NCBI RefSeq assembly: GCF_030409055.1 | Contig: NZ_CP116619.1 | Location: 248,001-312,000 of the forward strand | DNA from: Trichocoleus desertorum NBK24 | GTDB taxonomy: Bacteria; Cyanobacteriota; Cyanobacteriia; FACHB-46 | Length of the DNA stretch: 64,000 nucleotides | Reading direction: 5' to 3' | Part shown: piece by piece, positions 27,701-35,876 of the stretch | Position numbering within the stretch: the stretch's first letter is position 1 | How the letters are laid out: the number at the start of each line of letters is the position of its first letter | The notes under the pieces: generated by a model | What the model was told of the DNA's origin: nothing | Database searches by the model: none | The model's input: the letters and a program-made list of their open reading frames with translations, nothing else | Position numbers and translations under genes: made by a program

Positions 27701-28198
27701 TTAACCTTGAAACAACCAAGGGAGATCCGTTACGCCAGGGTCGTATCCCAGTTGACTCAACAACGTTGTTAATTGCCCGCGATGGTGAGTTTGGTGGTTA
27801 AATAAATGCGTCACCAAAATCCAAGTTGGGAACACACGGGTTTTGCTGTCCACATTGCTTGTATATTCAAAAGATTGTTTTAGCCAAGATTGAGAGATAG
27901 TTTCTGACCAGGCCATGATCTCGCGATCGCAATTCTCTCTTTCTTGTCGCAGTTCAGCAAAATCTGAGCAGAGTTCTTGGCCTATCACTTTAGTAGCAGA
28001 AGGTTGATTGGTGAATCGTCCGAGCCACGAGCGATCGCCGTAAAGTAGATGATTTAGCGTGCCATGAATCGACTTAAAGAAAGCGCCTCGATCCTGCTTA
28101 CGCTCCGCATCTGAGATTTCAGCACAGACAGCGTAGAGTTTCTGGTTCATCCATTGGTTATACGCCGCCATCGTTCGGCAGTATTCACTATCGATCAT
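27701..28198 (-). CDS. DinB-family protein
   Basis: 165 residues from the ATG at 28198; the longer open frame upstream runs through a dispersed repeat and is not part of the gene. The four-helix DinB/YfiT-like fold is indicated by YNQWMNQKLYAVC, the metal-binding His in HGTLNHLLYGDRSW and HLFNHQTHHRGQLTTLL. Members of this family bind a divalent metal and often act as thiol-dependent transferases; the substrate here is unknown. Confidence 0.85.
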   Translation of the reverse strand: MIDSEYCRTMAAYNQWMNQKLYAVCAEISDAERKQDRGAFFKSIHGTLNHLLYGDRSWLGRFTNQPSATKVIGQELCSDFAELRQERENCDREIMAWSETISQSWLKQSFEYTSNVDSKTRVFPTWILVTHLFNHQTHHRGQLTTLLSQLGYDPGVTDLPWLFQG

Positions 28199-28298
28199 CA
28201 GGCAACTTCTTATCCTAAGTAAGGACAGATTTAAATTACCAACAACCTTAAGTGGCGCAGATTTTTCTACACCACTCAAAACCATTACACATATTTTT

Positions 28299-28363
28299 CT
28301 GGAGGGGGTCTGGGGGACGCAGCCGTCCCTCAGCGGGGGTTTGGGGGCAGGTGCCCCCAAAGG
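28299..28363. repeat. 65-bp dispersed G-rich repeat, copy 1
   Basis: G-rich element containing two short palindromes (around GGGACGcagCCGTCCC and GGGGGCAGGTGCCCCC). It is an inverted copy of 41790-41854 with a single mismatch. The two copies are 13.5 kb apart, both between genes. Confidence 0.9.
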
Positions 28364-28387
28364 CTCGGCATTTAGCTCAAACAGAGA

Positions 28388-28876
28388 TTACCAAAGACCC
28401 TGAACTCCCTCATCCGCTGTCGCACCTGTAGGTTCTTCTTCTGCACCAGTCGTCGGGCTGACTTGATCATCACCCTGGGTGGTAGCAGGAGCGGTCTGGG
28501 TGGGCTGAGTCGTCGTAGAGCGCTGAGTTTCGCTCTCTACAGTGGTAGAGCGCTGAATTGTAGCATCTGATTCACCTGTAGTGTCTGTAGTGGAACCAGC
28601 AGGTGACTGCATTTGCTCCATCGTTGAACCACCCGTAGGCTCATCGGTAGGAGTCGCTTGTTGAGTCCTTGTCGAGCCACCAGTTGAGCCACCCGTCGAT
28701 TGGCCCACAGCAGGCGTAGACTGAGCTGTCTGACCACTACGGTTGTAGGGAGCCTCGCTAAAAATACTAGGAGTAGGATTCACTTGGGCACCAGCGGGCA
28801 AACCAACCAAAGTGGTAGCGCCAAGAACACCTGTGAGAATCGCCAGAGTTTTGCTTAAGTACTTATGTCCGTTCAT
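28388..28876 (-). CDS. Secreted Ser/Thr-rich low-complexity protein
   Basis: 162 residues from the ATG at 28876, preferred because AGGAG lies 6 nt upstream. A signal peptide (LAILTGVLGATTLVGLPAGAQ) leads into a tail of Ser, Thr, Gly, Gln and Pro without a domain, including repeated GGSTGGSTR, TTVESETQRSTTTQP-like tracts. It is likely an exported, disordered protein; function unknown. An inverted repeat lies about 100 bp upstream (28972-28990), and the L,D-transpeptidase gene is next upstream in the same orientation. Confidence 0.7.
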   Translation of the reverse strand: MNGHKYLSKTLAILTGVLGATTLVGLPAGAQVNPTPSIFSEAPYNRSGQTAQSTPAVGQSTGGSTGGSTRTQQATPTDEPTGGSTMEQMQSPAGSTTDTTGESDATIQRSTTVESETQRSTTTQPTQTAPATTQGDDQVSPTTGAEEEPTGATADEGVQGLW

Positions 28877-28971
28877 TTGTATCTCCTCTACCTTAGTCCT
28901 AAAAAAGGATTTAATTGCTTTTGAATCGATGTTTTGGGTTTCTAACGCCAATGCAGCTTATGGCAACCCGA

Positions 28972-28990
28972 TATTTACGAAGTGTAAATA
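28972..28990 (-). promoter_or_regulatory. Palindrome upstream of the secreted Ser/Thr-rich protein gene
   Basis: TATTTAC and GTAAATA, a perfect 7-bp inverted repeat around GAAGT, 96 nt before the start codon at 28876. Suited to a dimeric regulator. Confidence 0.45.
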
Positions 28991-29050
28991 GCTATCAACA
29001 GCTCGTTGTCTCCCTTCGGACGGATGTTACTCTGTCTTAAGGCTGAGCTT

Positions 29051-29085
29051 GCTAACAAAAGGCTGAGAACTCGTTGATTGTTAGC
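29051..29085. terminator. Hairpin after the L,D-transpeptidase gene
   Basis: GCTAACAA and TTGTTAGC form a perfect 8-bp stem with a 19-nt loop, 37 nt past the transpeptidase stop on the minus strand. There is no clean T-run, so it may be a terminator or an RNA-stability hairpin. Confidence 0.4.
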
Positions 29086-29121
29086 AGAAAATCAAGAAAA
29101 CCTGACCTAGGGTCCCCCAGT

Positions 29122-29721
29122 TCATGGAGTCACTTTAACGGGTGTACCCAGACTCACTTTTTGAAAAAGCTCCTCCACATCTCGGTCATACATCCGCACA
29201 CAACCGTGCGAAGCCGCCCGACCCACTGATTCCGGGTTTGGGGTGCCGTGGAAGCCTATCCAATTCCTACCATTAGTCCAAAAGCCTATCCAGTAGCGAC
29301 CTAAAGGATTTTCAGGATCTCCTCCCATCACTGATTCACCTGTCATGGGATGAATCCAACGCGGATTTCGTAGCTTTTGCTGTACCCGCCAAGTTCCTAA
29401 AGGCGTTTCCCAACCAGGCTTACCAACCGCGATCGCATAACTCTTAACAGCAACATCCCCTTGATAGAGCGTGACTCGCCGTTTACTGCGGCTAATTTCT
29501 AAACGCATGGGTTGCTCAACGGAGGAGTTGGCTGGAATGGCTCCTGGTATTGAGGGTGAGGTTGGCGCTGGTACTGATTTTGGCGTTGATGGCGCGATAG
29601 GTACAGTAGGTATTGCGGTAGGAATTAATAAATCAGCAGCTTGGGACGATTGAGGGATGGAAACAGGAGCTAAGAGGCCCAACAGCAAAGAAAAGCTAAC
29701 TCGATGGAGTAAGTTCAGCAT
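29122..29721 (-). CDS. L,D-transpeptidase (YkuD domain), secreted
   Basis: 199 residues from the ATG at 29721; an ATG at 29745 in frame would add eight. A hydrophobic signal segment (FSLLLGLLAPVSIP) is followed by a Pro/Thr-rich linker and a YkuD domain that starts at MRLEISRSKRRVTLYQ. The catalytic signature ASHGCVRMYDRDVEELF holds the nucleophilic Cys and its His, with the upstream His in IGFHGTPNP. Such enzymes make 3-3 crosslinks in peptidoglycan or attach proteins to it. Confidence 0.9.
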   Translation of the reverse strand: MLNLLHRVSFSLLLGLLAPVSIPQSSQAADLLIPTAIPTVPIAPSTPKSVPAPTSPSIPGAIPANSSVEQPMRLEISRSKRRVTLYQGDVAVKSYAIAVGKPGWETPLGTWRVQQKLRNPRWIHPMTGESVMGGDPENPLGRYWIGFWTNGRNWIGFHGTPNPESVGRAASHGCVRMYDRDVEELFQKVSLGTPVKVTP

Positions 29722-29841
29722 TGTTATCTTTCGACTGCATCTCATGAGTTAAAGCGATGCTGTAGATAGAAGCAGGCTGAACCGCAAACCCGCATCCACC
29801 CCAAGCCAGAAGTCTAGCTGCTGGCAATTATTCAGGGGCAA

Positions 29842-30615
29842 TTATTCAGGATTGAGTGACACTTCTAACAAGTGAAAATGAGGGTGGTCAGGATTGGCTT
29901 TTTTCAGTAAAGGTAGGGAGACGTTATAAACCGGGATATTGCTGCTGGTATGCCCTGCTAGCTGACCATTGTGAGCGTGACCGTGAAAAGCTGCTGTCAC
30001 TGAGTAACGATTTAGAGGTTCTTCCAGACGGCTAGAACCTAAAAAGGCAAATATTTCCGATGGTTCTCCCTCAACTGTTTCTTGAATTGGGGCATAGTGC
30101 AGAATAGCAACTCGATGAGGCGTTTCTAGCCGAGCCAAAGCAGCTTCCAGCTTTAATGCTTCATCTACGGCTTCATGCACAAATCGCTTGATACCCGCCT
30201 CTCCCCAAGCCCCCAACGCTTTAGAGCCGAACCCTCCACCAAAGCCTTTGACTCCAGCAAAGCCTACTCCTGCAATCTCGCAGGCTTCGCCATCCAGAAT
30301 CTTGACTCCAGCCTGTTCCAGGATCTCCTTCACCTCGTCTTGCTGACCTGACTCATAGTCATGGTTGCCAAAGACTGCGATCGCTGGAATCCTAGCTGCG
30401 GTCAATTCTTTCACTAAAACATGCGCTTCCTCTGGCAAGCCGTAATCGGTTAGATCACCACATAACAGCAAAACATCTGCTTGCTCACTCGCTTGTGAGA
30501 ACAGCGGTGCTAACTCTCCCTGAGAGGTTTTGGTGCAGTGAATGTCTCCCACTGCGGCTATTCGCACAGTCTGTTTTGCGACCTCTGTTGCGACAGTATC
30601 GTTTGCGATCGCCAT
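29842..30615 (-). CDS. Calcineurin-like metallophosphoesterase
   Basis: 257 residues with all five metallophosphoesterase blocks: AVGDIHCTK (Asp, His), LLCGDLTDYG, VFGNHDYESG, ILHYAP and FHGHAHNG. GGGAGG sits 6 nt before the ATG. The substrate is unknown; the size and motif spacing fit small cytosolic members acting on nucleotides or phosphoproteins. Confidence 0.88.
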   Translation of the reverse strand: MAIANDTVATEVAKQTVRIAAVGDIHCTKTSQGELAPLFSQASEQADVLLLCGDLTDYGLPEEAHVLVKELTAARIPAIAVFGNHDYESGQQDEVKEILEQAGVKILDGEACEIAGVGFAGVKGFGGGFGSKALGAWGEAGIKRFVHEAVDEALKLEAALARLETPHRVAILHYAPIQETVEGEPSEIFAFLGSSRLEEPLNRYSVTAAFHGHAHNGQLAGHTSSNIPVYNVSLPLLKKANPDHPHFHLLEVSLNPE

Positions 30616-30879
30616 TCTTTACCTCCCGTCCCAGTTTGCTGGTTGCTTCTGCCCCCGATCATGCCGTGAGTGAGGCGGGCTTACCTGTTTCTTGAGGTAT
30701 ATTTCCTTACTTCTGAGGATTCGCAGCGAGGGAGCAGGTTCGCTCTCTGGATTGAGGCGATCGCTCTACGGTTGCGTCAGGGTAGAAGATACCACTTTAG
30801 CCGCCCGTATCGCCGTCTCAGTAAGTGTATTAGCGGTGGCTATTTTCTCAACTTTTAAAGTTATTTTTAGAGAACCACA

Positions 30880-31707
30880 ATGCAGTCTCACGCCATACAC
30901 CTAGCTGATCTTGACCCGCACATTCGTGACTTTTATTGTCGATCGCTCCGGGTCTTGCAACAAGCTAAAGTTCCGTTCTTAATTGGCGGCGCTTATGCCT
31001 TTGAGCGCTATACGGGCATCGCTCGGCCCACCAAAGATTTAGATTTATTTATCCATCCGCGAGATGTGCAGCGAACTTTTGATGTGTTTGCTGCGGCAGG
31101 ATATGAAACAGAACTATCAGTCCGTCATTGGTTAGGCAAAGCCTTTTGTGGCGATAACTTTGTGGATCTGATCTTTAGCTCCGCCAATGGTTGTGCCCCA
31201 ATCGATGATGTTTGGTTTGAGCACGCCATCACCGAAGAAGTGTTAGGAATGACGGTGCAAATCTGTCCCATTGAAGAGACAATTTGGTCCAAGTCCTACG
31301 TGATGGCTCGCGATCGCTTTGATGATGCGGATATTGCTCATCTATTGCTAGCCTGTGGCAAAGAATTAAACTGGTCACGCTTGCTATCTCGGTTTGGAGA
31401 TCATTGGCGAGTGCTATTCAGTCACTTGGTTCTATTTGGCTTTGTCTATCCCGGAGAGCGATCGCGCATACCAGAGTGGGTGATGAATCAGCTAATCCAG
31501 AAGTTGCAGCAGGAAACTCAAGCAGCTCCAAACTCAGATCCGAACTCCGAAAAGATATGCCAAGGAACGCTCCTAGCACCCTTGCAATATCGGCCTGATA
31601 TTGAAGAATGGGGCTATAAAGATGCTCGTCTTTATCCGCCCAGCAGTCTCTCTCAAGCCGATGTTGAGCAGTGGACAGAGCATTTAATTCAAGAGAAAGA
31701 GGCTTAA
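30880..31707 (+). CDS. Nucleotidyltransferase-fold protein
   Basis: 275 residues. The N-terminal half has the minimal nucleotidyltransferase signature: GGAYAFERYTGIARPTKDLDLF, that is Gly-Gly followed by Asp-x-Asp. The remainder is helical and contains WSKSYVMARDRFDDADI, a segment common in the DUF6036-like and AbiEii-like NTase groups. Activity and target are not known; relatives occur in toxin-antitoxin and uncharacterised contexts. No antitoxin-like gene is next to it. Flanked by 264 bp and 51 bp of non-coding DNA. Confidence 0.75.
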   Translation: MQSHAIHLADLDPHIRDFYCRSLRVLQQAKVPFLIGGAYAFERYTGIARPTKDLDLFIHPRDVQRTFDVFAAAGYETELSVRHWLGKAFCGDNFVDLIFSSANGCAPIDDVWFEHAITEEVLGMTVQICPIEETIWSKSYVMARDRFDDADIAHLLLACGKELNWSRLLSRFGDHWRVLFSHLVLFGFVYPGERSRIPEWVMNQLIQKLQQETQAAPNSDPNSEKICQGTLLAPLQYRPDIEEWGYKDARLYPPSSLSQADVEQWTEHLIQEKEA

Positions 31708-31758
31708 GCTTTTTAGAAAGTGCACTAACAGCCTTGGCCTTTAGACACATCCTTCAAG

Positions 31759-32322
31759 CTAGGACTCGGCATTGAGTTCGCTGTCAAGAGGCAGTTGTGA
31801 CTGGAACTGGGCAACAATAGCCTCAGTTAACTCAATGCCCTGCGGGTCTACATCGCGAACCTCCGACTGAAAGAAAACCAAAACAACTTGCAACTCGTGC
31901 ATTGTCACGGGCACACCCAGGCCCGCTTTCACGCCAAAGGCTTTGGCAATTTGGTGCCTCAGAAAGTAAGATTCTGATTCCGTAGATACATCGACCATCC
32001 ACTCTGGAGCTTGAGTAGCCCACACTCGTCCGGGCAGTCCCTCCCCAGCCTGCAACACAAACTCTTGACTACAAGCGTGGAAATGCCCCCAGTCAAGTTG
32101 GCGATCGCGACTCAAGCGAGCCTGAGTTTGCCAGATTGAACTGATGTGGAGCATTTTGTCAGCGATCGCGACCCAAGCTTCGCCATACTCCCAACCGATC
32201 GTTTCACAAACCGTTTTGAGCATCGCCGCAAGAGCAGGATCAATCCTGGATAAGTCAGATCTTGGGGAGTTAGCAACCAATAAGGGTGAACCATCTTCTA
32301 TCACTTGTGTTGGCTCGGTCAT
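31759..32322 (-). CDS. GAF-domain protein
   Basis: 187 residues from the ATG at 32322. One GAF domain fills the protein: the first helix/strand region MLKTVCETIGWEYGEAWV, then GLPGRVWATQAPEWMVDV and AGLGVPVTMHELQVVLVFF. No output domain is attached, so it is a free-standing sensor or a partner of a kinase. No chromophore-binding Cys is seen. It is divergent from the large coiled-coil/TPR gene with 299 bp between. Confidence 0.8.
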   Translation of the reverse strand: MTEPTQVIEDGSPLLVANSPRSDLSRIDPALAAMLKTVCETIGWEYGEAWVAIADKMLHISSIWQTQARLSRDRQLDWGHFHACSQEFVLQAGEGLPGRVWATQAPEWMVDVSTESESYFLRHQIAKAFGVKAGLGVPVTMHELQVVLVFFQSEVRDVDPQGIELTEAIVAQFQSQLPLDSELNAES

Positions 32323-32621
32323 GGAAAGGTTACGCCTCAATGGTTGAATCAGTGCTACCGACTCTGCAAATGTAGGACAAATGCAGGGGGAGATCAGCCC
32401 TACCTTATTCTGAGAAGTTGACTCAAGATTTTCGGTAACAAGGCCGACTGTTTGAGACCAGGCTAGATTAGCTGTAGTATTGCTTGCGTTGCTGCGATGC
32501 TTAGATCTAGCGTGTTGAAATCAGGCTGGGCTGGTAAGCTCTAGGACACTGGGCCTGATTTTGATTAACCTTGAGAAAATAAGCGATCGCACACCCCGAC
32601 TCACAGACAAGGACGAGACCA

Positions 32622-35600
32622 ATGAAGCGCCAGAATCAAGACATCTTTGCATTGGTACCGCGTGGCGGTATTGCCCTCTCTATCCTCCTACTGTCTGTGG
32701 GTGTTGCCAGTGCTCAACCCACGCGCTCCAAAACGTTACTCCCTCTAGACTCCAGCGTGGTGGCTCAGCAGTTGGATGCCCTACAACCGGATGCTCTAGA
32801 GCTGGGTGAACTCATGGCGCAGGTGCCATCCAACGAAGTCGTCGCAGAGCAGGTGCAGGCAGAAGTTAACCGCACCTTGGGACGTGCCCTTACCTTATTT
32901 AATGTCTTGTTGACTGTGCTGATTGTGCTGCTTGGCACCGCGATCGCCACACTCTGGTTCCTGCGCCGCGCTGTGATTAACGAAATTGCTATCCGGGCCA
33001 AAGAGCAGATTGAAGAACTGGGCACCTTGGAAGTACAAGTCACCAAAGCCACAGAAGATGCCAGAGAAGTCTTAGATGCGGCAGAGGCGATCGCTGAGCG
33101 AGTAGAGCATGAAGCCAAAAGTCTGCAAAAACGCATGGCCCAGGAAAAAGGAAATCTCGCCGATCTTGCCATTGACTTGAGCGAAACCAAATCGCAATTA
33201 TTAACCGAACTACAAACTCAACTCCAAACTGCGAAGCAACGATTAGCTGAATTTGAGTCAGACTTTACGACGCATGTTGCCGAGTTGCAATCGGGTAGTC
33301 AAGAACGTCAAGCTCGAACTTTAGAGACTTTTGCCATCGCAGAACGGGATTTTGCCGCCCAACTCACCCAACTGCAAGCGATCGCTCAGCAACACAAAGA
33401 AGCGATCGTAGCTGATTTAGAAGCTGTCAAAGCCGAATTTACGCCCCAAGTCACCGAGCTGCATACGGTCGCCCAGCACCAGCAGGCAGAAGTATTACAA
33501 AAACTGCACCAGTCGGAGCAACACTTCGTAGGACAGCAAGCAGAGGTGCTAGAAAAACTCCACCAATCCGAGCAACACTTTGTTGGGCAGTTGGCCGAGT
33601 TTGTCGCGATCGCTCAACAACGCCGCGATGTGACGCTGCAAGACCTGGAAACAGTCAAAACTGAGCTAACGCCACAACTGACCGAATTGCACACCGTCGC
33701 TCAGCGGCAGCAAGAACAAGTCCTTCAGGATTTGCAGCGATCGGCCCAAGGCTTTACGGCTCAACTTACCGATCTGAAAAACACAGTCCAACAGCAAAAA
33801 GAGCAGGGCTTAGGCAATCTAGAAGCAGTACGCTCTGACTTTGCCGCATATTTGGCGCAATTGCAGACAGCCGCCCAACAACAACAAGAGCAAGTTTTAC
33901 AAAAACTCCAACAGTGGCAACAAGACTTTGCCATGCAGCTCACCGATCTACAGGTCAGCTTGCAGCAGCAGCGCGATCAAGGCGTAGGCGACTTAGAAAC
34001 CGTCCGAGCTGAGTTTGTGGCGCAATTGGCACAGTTGCAAACTGGGGCACAACAACACAAAGACACGATTCTGCAAGACCTGGAGCAGCTCAAATCTGGA
34101 TTTGGGCCTCACTTGTCCGAACTCGAAGCCGCTACCCGCCATGAGCAGGAACAAGTATTGCAAGGGTTGCAGCGATCGCAACAGGACTTTGCCGAGCAAG
34201 TGGCAGCGCTCCAGGCCGCAGTGCAACAACAGAAAGATCAAGGCATCGGCGACCTAGACCGTGTTCGCTCCGACTTTGCTGCTGAGTTAGCCCAACTGCA
34301 AGCCAGTGCCCAGCAGCACAAAGAAACGGTATTCCAAAGCCTGGAGCAACAGAAAATCGATTTCGCCCCTCGTCTGGAATTGCTCTACACCAATGCCCAA
34401 CGGCAGCAAGAGCAGCTACTCCAGCAATTGCAAAAGTCGCAGCAGGACTTCGCCAATCAACTGGCAGGGTTACAAACTGCGGTGCAACAGCAGAAAGATC
34501 AAGGCTTGGGCAATTTGGAGCAAGTGCGGGCCGACTTTGCCGCGCGATTGGCTCAGTTGCAGCAAGACGCTCAAACTCAAGCACAACAAAAGAGCGTCCA
34601 AATTTTGGGCAACTTGGATCGCGCCGAAACCGAATTTGCTACCCAGTTGGTACGGCTGCAAACTGATACAAGCAACCATAAAGACGCTACCGTCCAGAAT
34701 CTAGAGCAATTAAAGTCCGAATTTGCCGCCCACCTAACCGAATTGCAAACTGGGGCACAGGCTCAAAAAGATCAGATCTTGCAGCAACTCGCAGAGATCT
34801 CACCGCAGCATATTGCGGAAGGTTTCATGTCAGAGATGCAACAAAAGCTGCAAAGCCTGAGCGAACAGATCGCCACTGTGACAGCCGCGCAATCGCAACT
34901 ACAGACCCTTCGTGACCAAATTACTGCTTTAGAATCTGCGACTCAGCCACAATTACAGGCTTTCGCCGAGCAAATTACAACTCAAATTACGACGGTACAA
35001 TCCGAAATCCAACCCCAGTTGCAAACTCTGGCTGAGCAACTCACTACCCTCCAGACCAACCGCCCAGAGCTATTCTTGCGGCCTGATGAATTTGTCGAAC
35101 AAGGCAATCGCGCCTTTGAAGCCGAGCGGTATGAAGAAGCGATCGCCGCCTTTGACAAAGTCTTGGAACTCAACCCCAGCCATACAGACGCGCTCTACCA
35201 CCGTGGTTTGGCCCTGAAGGAATTGCAACAGTACAATGCCGCCTTCGCCACCTTCGAGAAAGTGGTGCAAACAGAACCCAATAATTACAAAGCATGGCTG
35301 AGCCGTGGCTTAACCTTGGGTCGCCTAAAACGGTACGAAAACGCGATCGCCTCCTTCGATCATGCCTTGGAACTAAAGCCTGACTACCACGAAGCCTGGG
35401 TTAACCGGGGCGTAGCACTTGGCACCTTGCAGCAACCCAAAGAAGCGTTCAAGTCCTTCGACAAAGCAGTACAGTACCAACCGGATGATGCCGTGGCTTG
35501 GATGAACCGGGGCTTGGCGCTGTTGGAAGTGCAACAGTACGAAGAAGCGATCGCCTCGTTCGATAAGGTAATTGAGCTGAAACCAGAATCTCCCAAAGCT

Positions 35601-35873
35601 TGGGATAAACGCGGTTATGCCCTGGTGCAGTTAGGCCGTGACCCGGAAGCCCTAGAAAGCCTAGACAAAGCCTTGAAGCTGCAACCAGACTACGCGAGTG
35701 CAGTTTATAACAAAGCCAATTGCTACGCCTTACAGGGTGAGGTAGAACCCGCGCTACAAAACTTGAAACACGCGATCGAACTTGACCCAAAATATCGGGA
35801 AGAAGCCAAAACTGATATCGCCTTCGATCGCCTCTGGGAAGATGAATGGTTCCGCCAGTTGATTGAGGCTTAA
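32622..35873 (+). CDS. Membrane-anchored giant coiled-coil/TPR protein with 29-residue repeats
   Basis: 1083 residues. A signal-like N-terminus (1-32), a short region, one membrane helix at 91-114 (LTVLIVLLGTAIATLWF), then a long helical region. From residue 214 to 726 there are 17 tandem units, fifteen of exactly 29 residues, one of 33 and a last of 27, plus one partial unit of 18 between units 3 and 4. Each begins with a (D/E)F-x-x-x-L pattern and is rich in Gln. Neighbouring units cycle through three types, so the real period is 87 residues over part of the array. Residues of about 825-1060 form seven TPR units (YEEAIAAFDKVLELNP type). Probably a cytoplasmic filament or scaffold tethered to the membrane. 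The next gene starts 3 nt after its stop. Confidence 0.88.
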   Translation: MKRQNQDIFALVPRGGIALSILLLSVGVASAQPTRSKTLLPLDSSVVAQQLDALQPDALELGELMAQVPSNEVVAEQVQAEVNRTLGRALTLFNVLLTVLIVLLGTAIATLWFLRRAVINEIAIRAKEQIEELGTLEVQVTKATEDAREVLDAAEAIAERVEHEAKSLQKRMAQEKGNLADLAIDLSETKSQLLTELQTQLQTAKQRLAEFESDFTTHVAELQSGSQERQARTLETFAIAERDFAAQLTQLQAIAQQHKEAIVADLEAVKAEFTPQVTELHTVAQHQQAEVLQKLHQSEQHFVGQQAEVLEKLHQSEQHFVGQLAEFVAIAQQRRDVTLQDLETVKTELTPQLTELHTVAQRQQEQVLQDLQRSAQGFTAQLTDLKNTVQQQKEQGLGNLEAVRSDFAAYLAQLQTAAQQQQEQVLQKLQQWQQDFAMQLTDLQVSLQQQRDQGVGDLETVRAEFVAQLAQLQTGAQQHKDTILQDLEQLKSGFGPHLSELEAATRHEQEQVLQGLQRSQQDFAEQVAALQAAVQQQKDQGIGDLDRVRSDFAAELAQLQASAQQHKETVFQSLEQQKIDFAPRLELLYTNAQRQQEQLLQQLQKSQQDFANQLAGLQTAVQQQKDQGLGNLEQVRADFAARLAQLQQDAQTQAQQKSVQILGNLDRAETEFATQLVRLQTDTSNHKDATVQNLEQLKSEFAAHLTELQTGAQAQKDQILQQLAEISPQHIAEGFMSEMQQKLQSLSEQIATVTAAQSQLQTLRDQITALESATQPQLQAFAEQITTQITTVQSEIQPQLQTLAEQLTTLQTNRPELFLRPDEFVEQGNRAFEAERYEEAIAAFDKVLELNPSHTDALYHRGLALKELQQYNAAFATFEKVVQTEPNNYKAWLSRGLTLGRLKRYENAIASFDHALELKPDYHEAWVNRGVALGTLQQPKEAFKSFDKAVQYQPDDAVAWMNRGLALLEVQQYEEAIASFDKVIELKPESPKAWDKRGYALVQLGRDPEALESLDKALKLQPDYASAVYNKANCYALQGEVEPALQNLKHAIELDPKYREEAKTDIAFDRLWEDEWFRQLIEA
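33261..34799 (+). repeat. Array of 29-codon (87-bp) repeats in the coiled-coil gene
   Basis: 1539 bp coding for 513 residues that divide into 17 units and an 18-residue partial unit, with lengths adding up exactly. Units alternate in the order A-B-C (type A ends LE-x-LKS, B LQ-x-SQQ, C LE-x-VRA) over at least three cycles in the second half, giving a 261-bp higher-order period. Confidence 0.85.
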
Positions 35874-35876
35874 ATC

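Noticed and set aside
28199..28360. N-terminal 54-codon extension of the DinB protein
   Set aside because: Runs through the dispersed 65-bp repeat and lacks family similarity; start placed at 28198.
34132..34584. Minus-strand ORF in the coiled-coil repeat region
   Set aside because: Open only because the 87-bp unit is a multiple of three and lacks stops on that strand.
33261..34799. DNA repeats as CRISPR or intein
   Set aside because: Repeats are coding, divergent at DNA level and in frame; they encode coiled coil.
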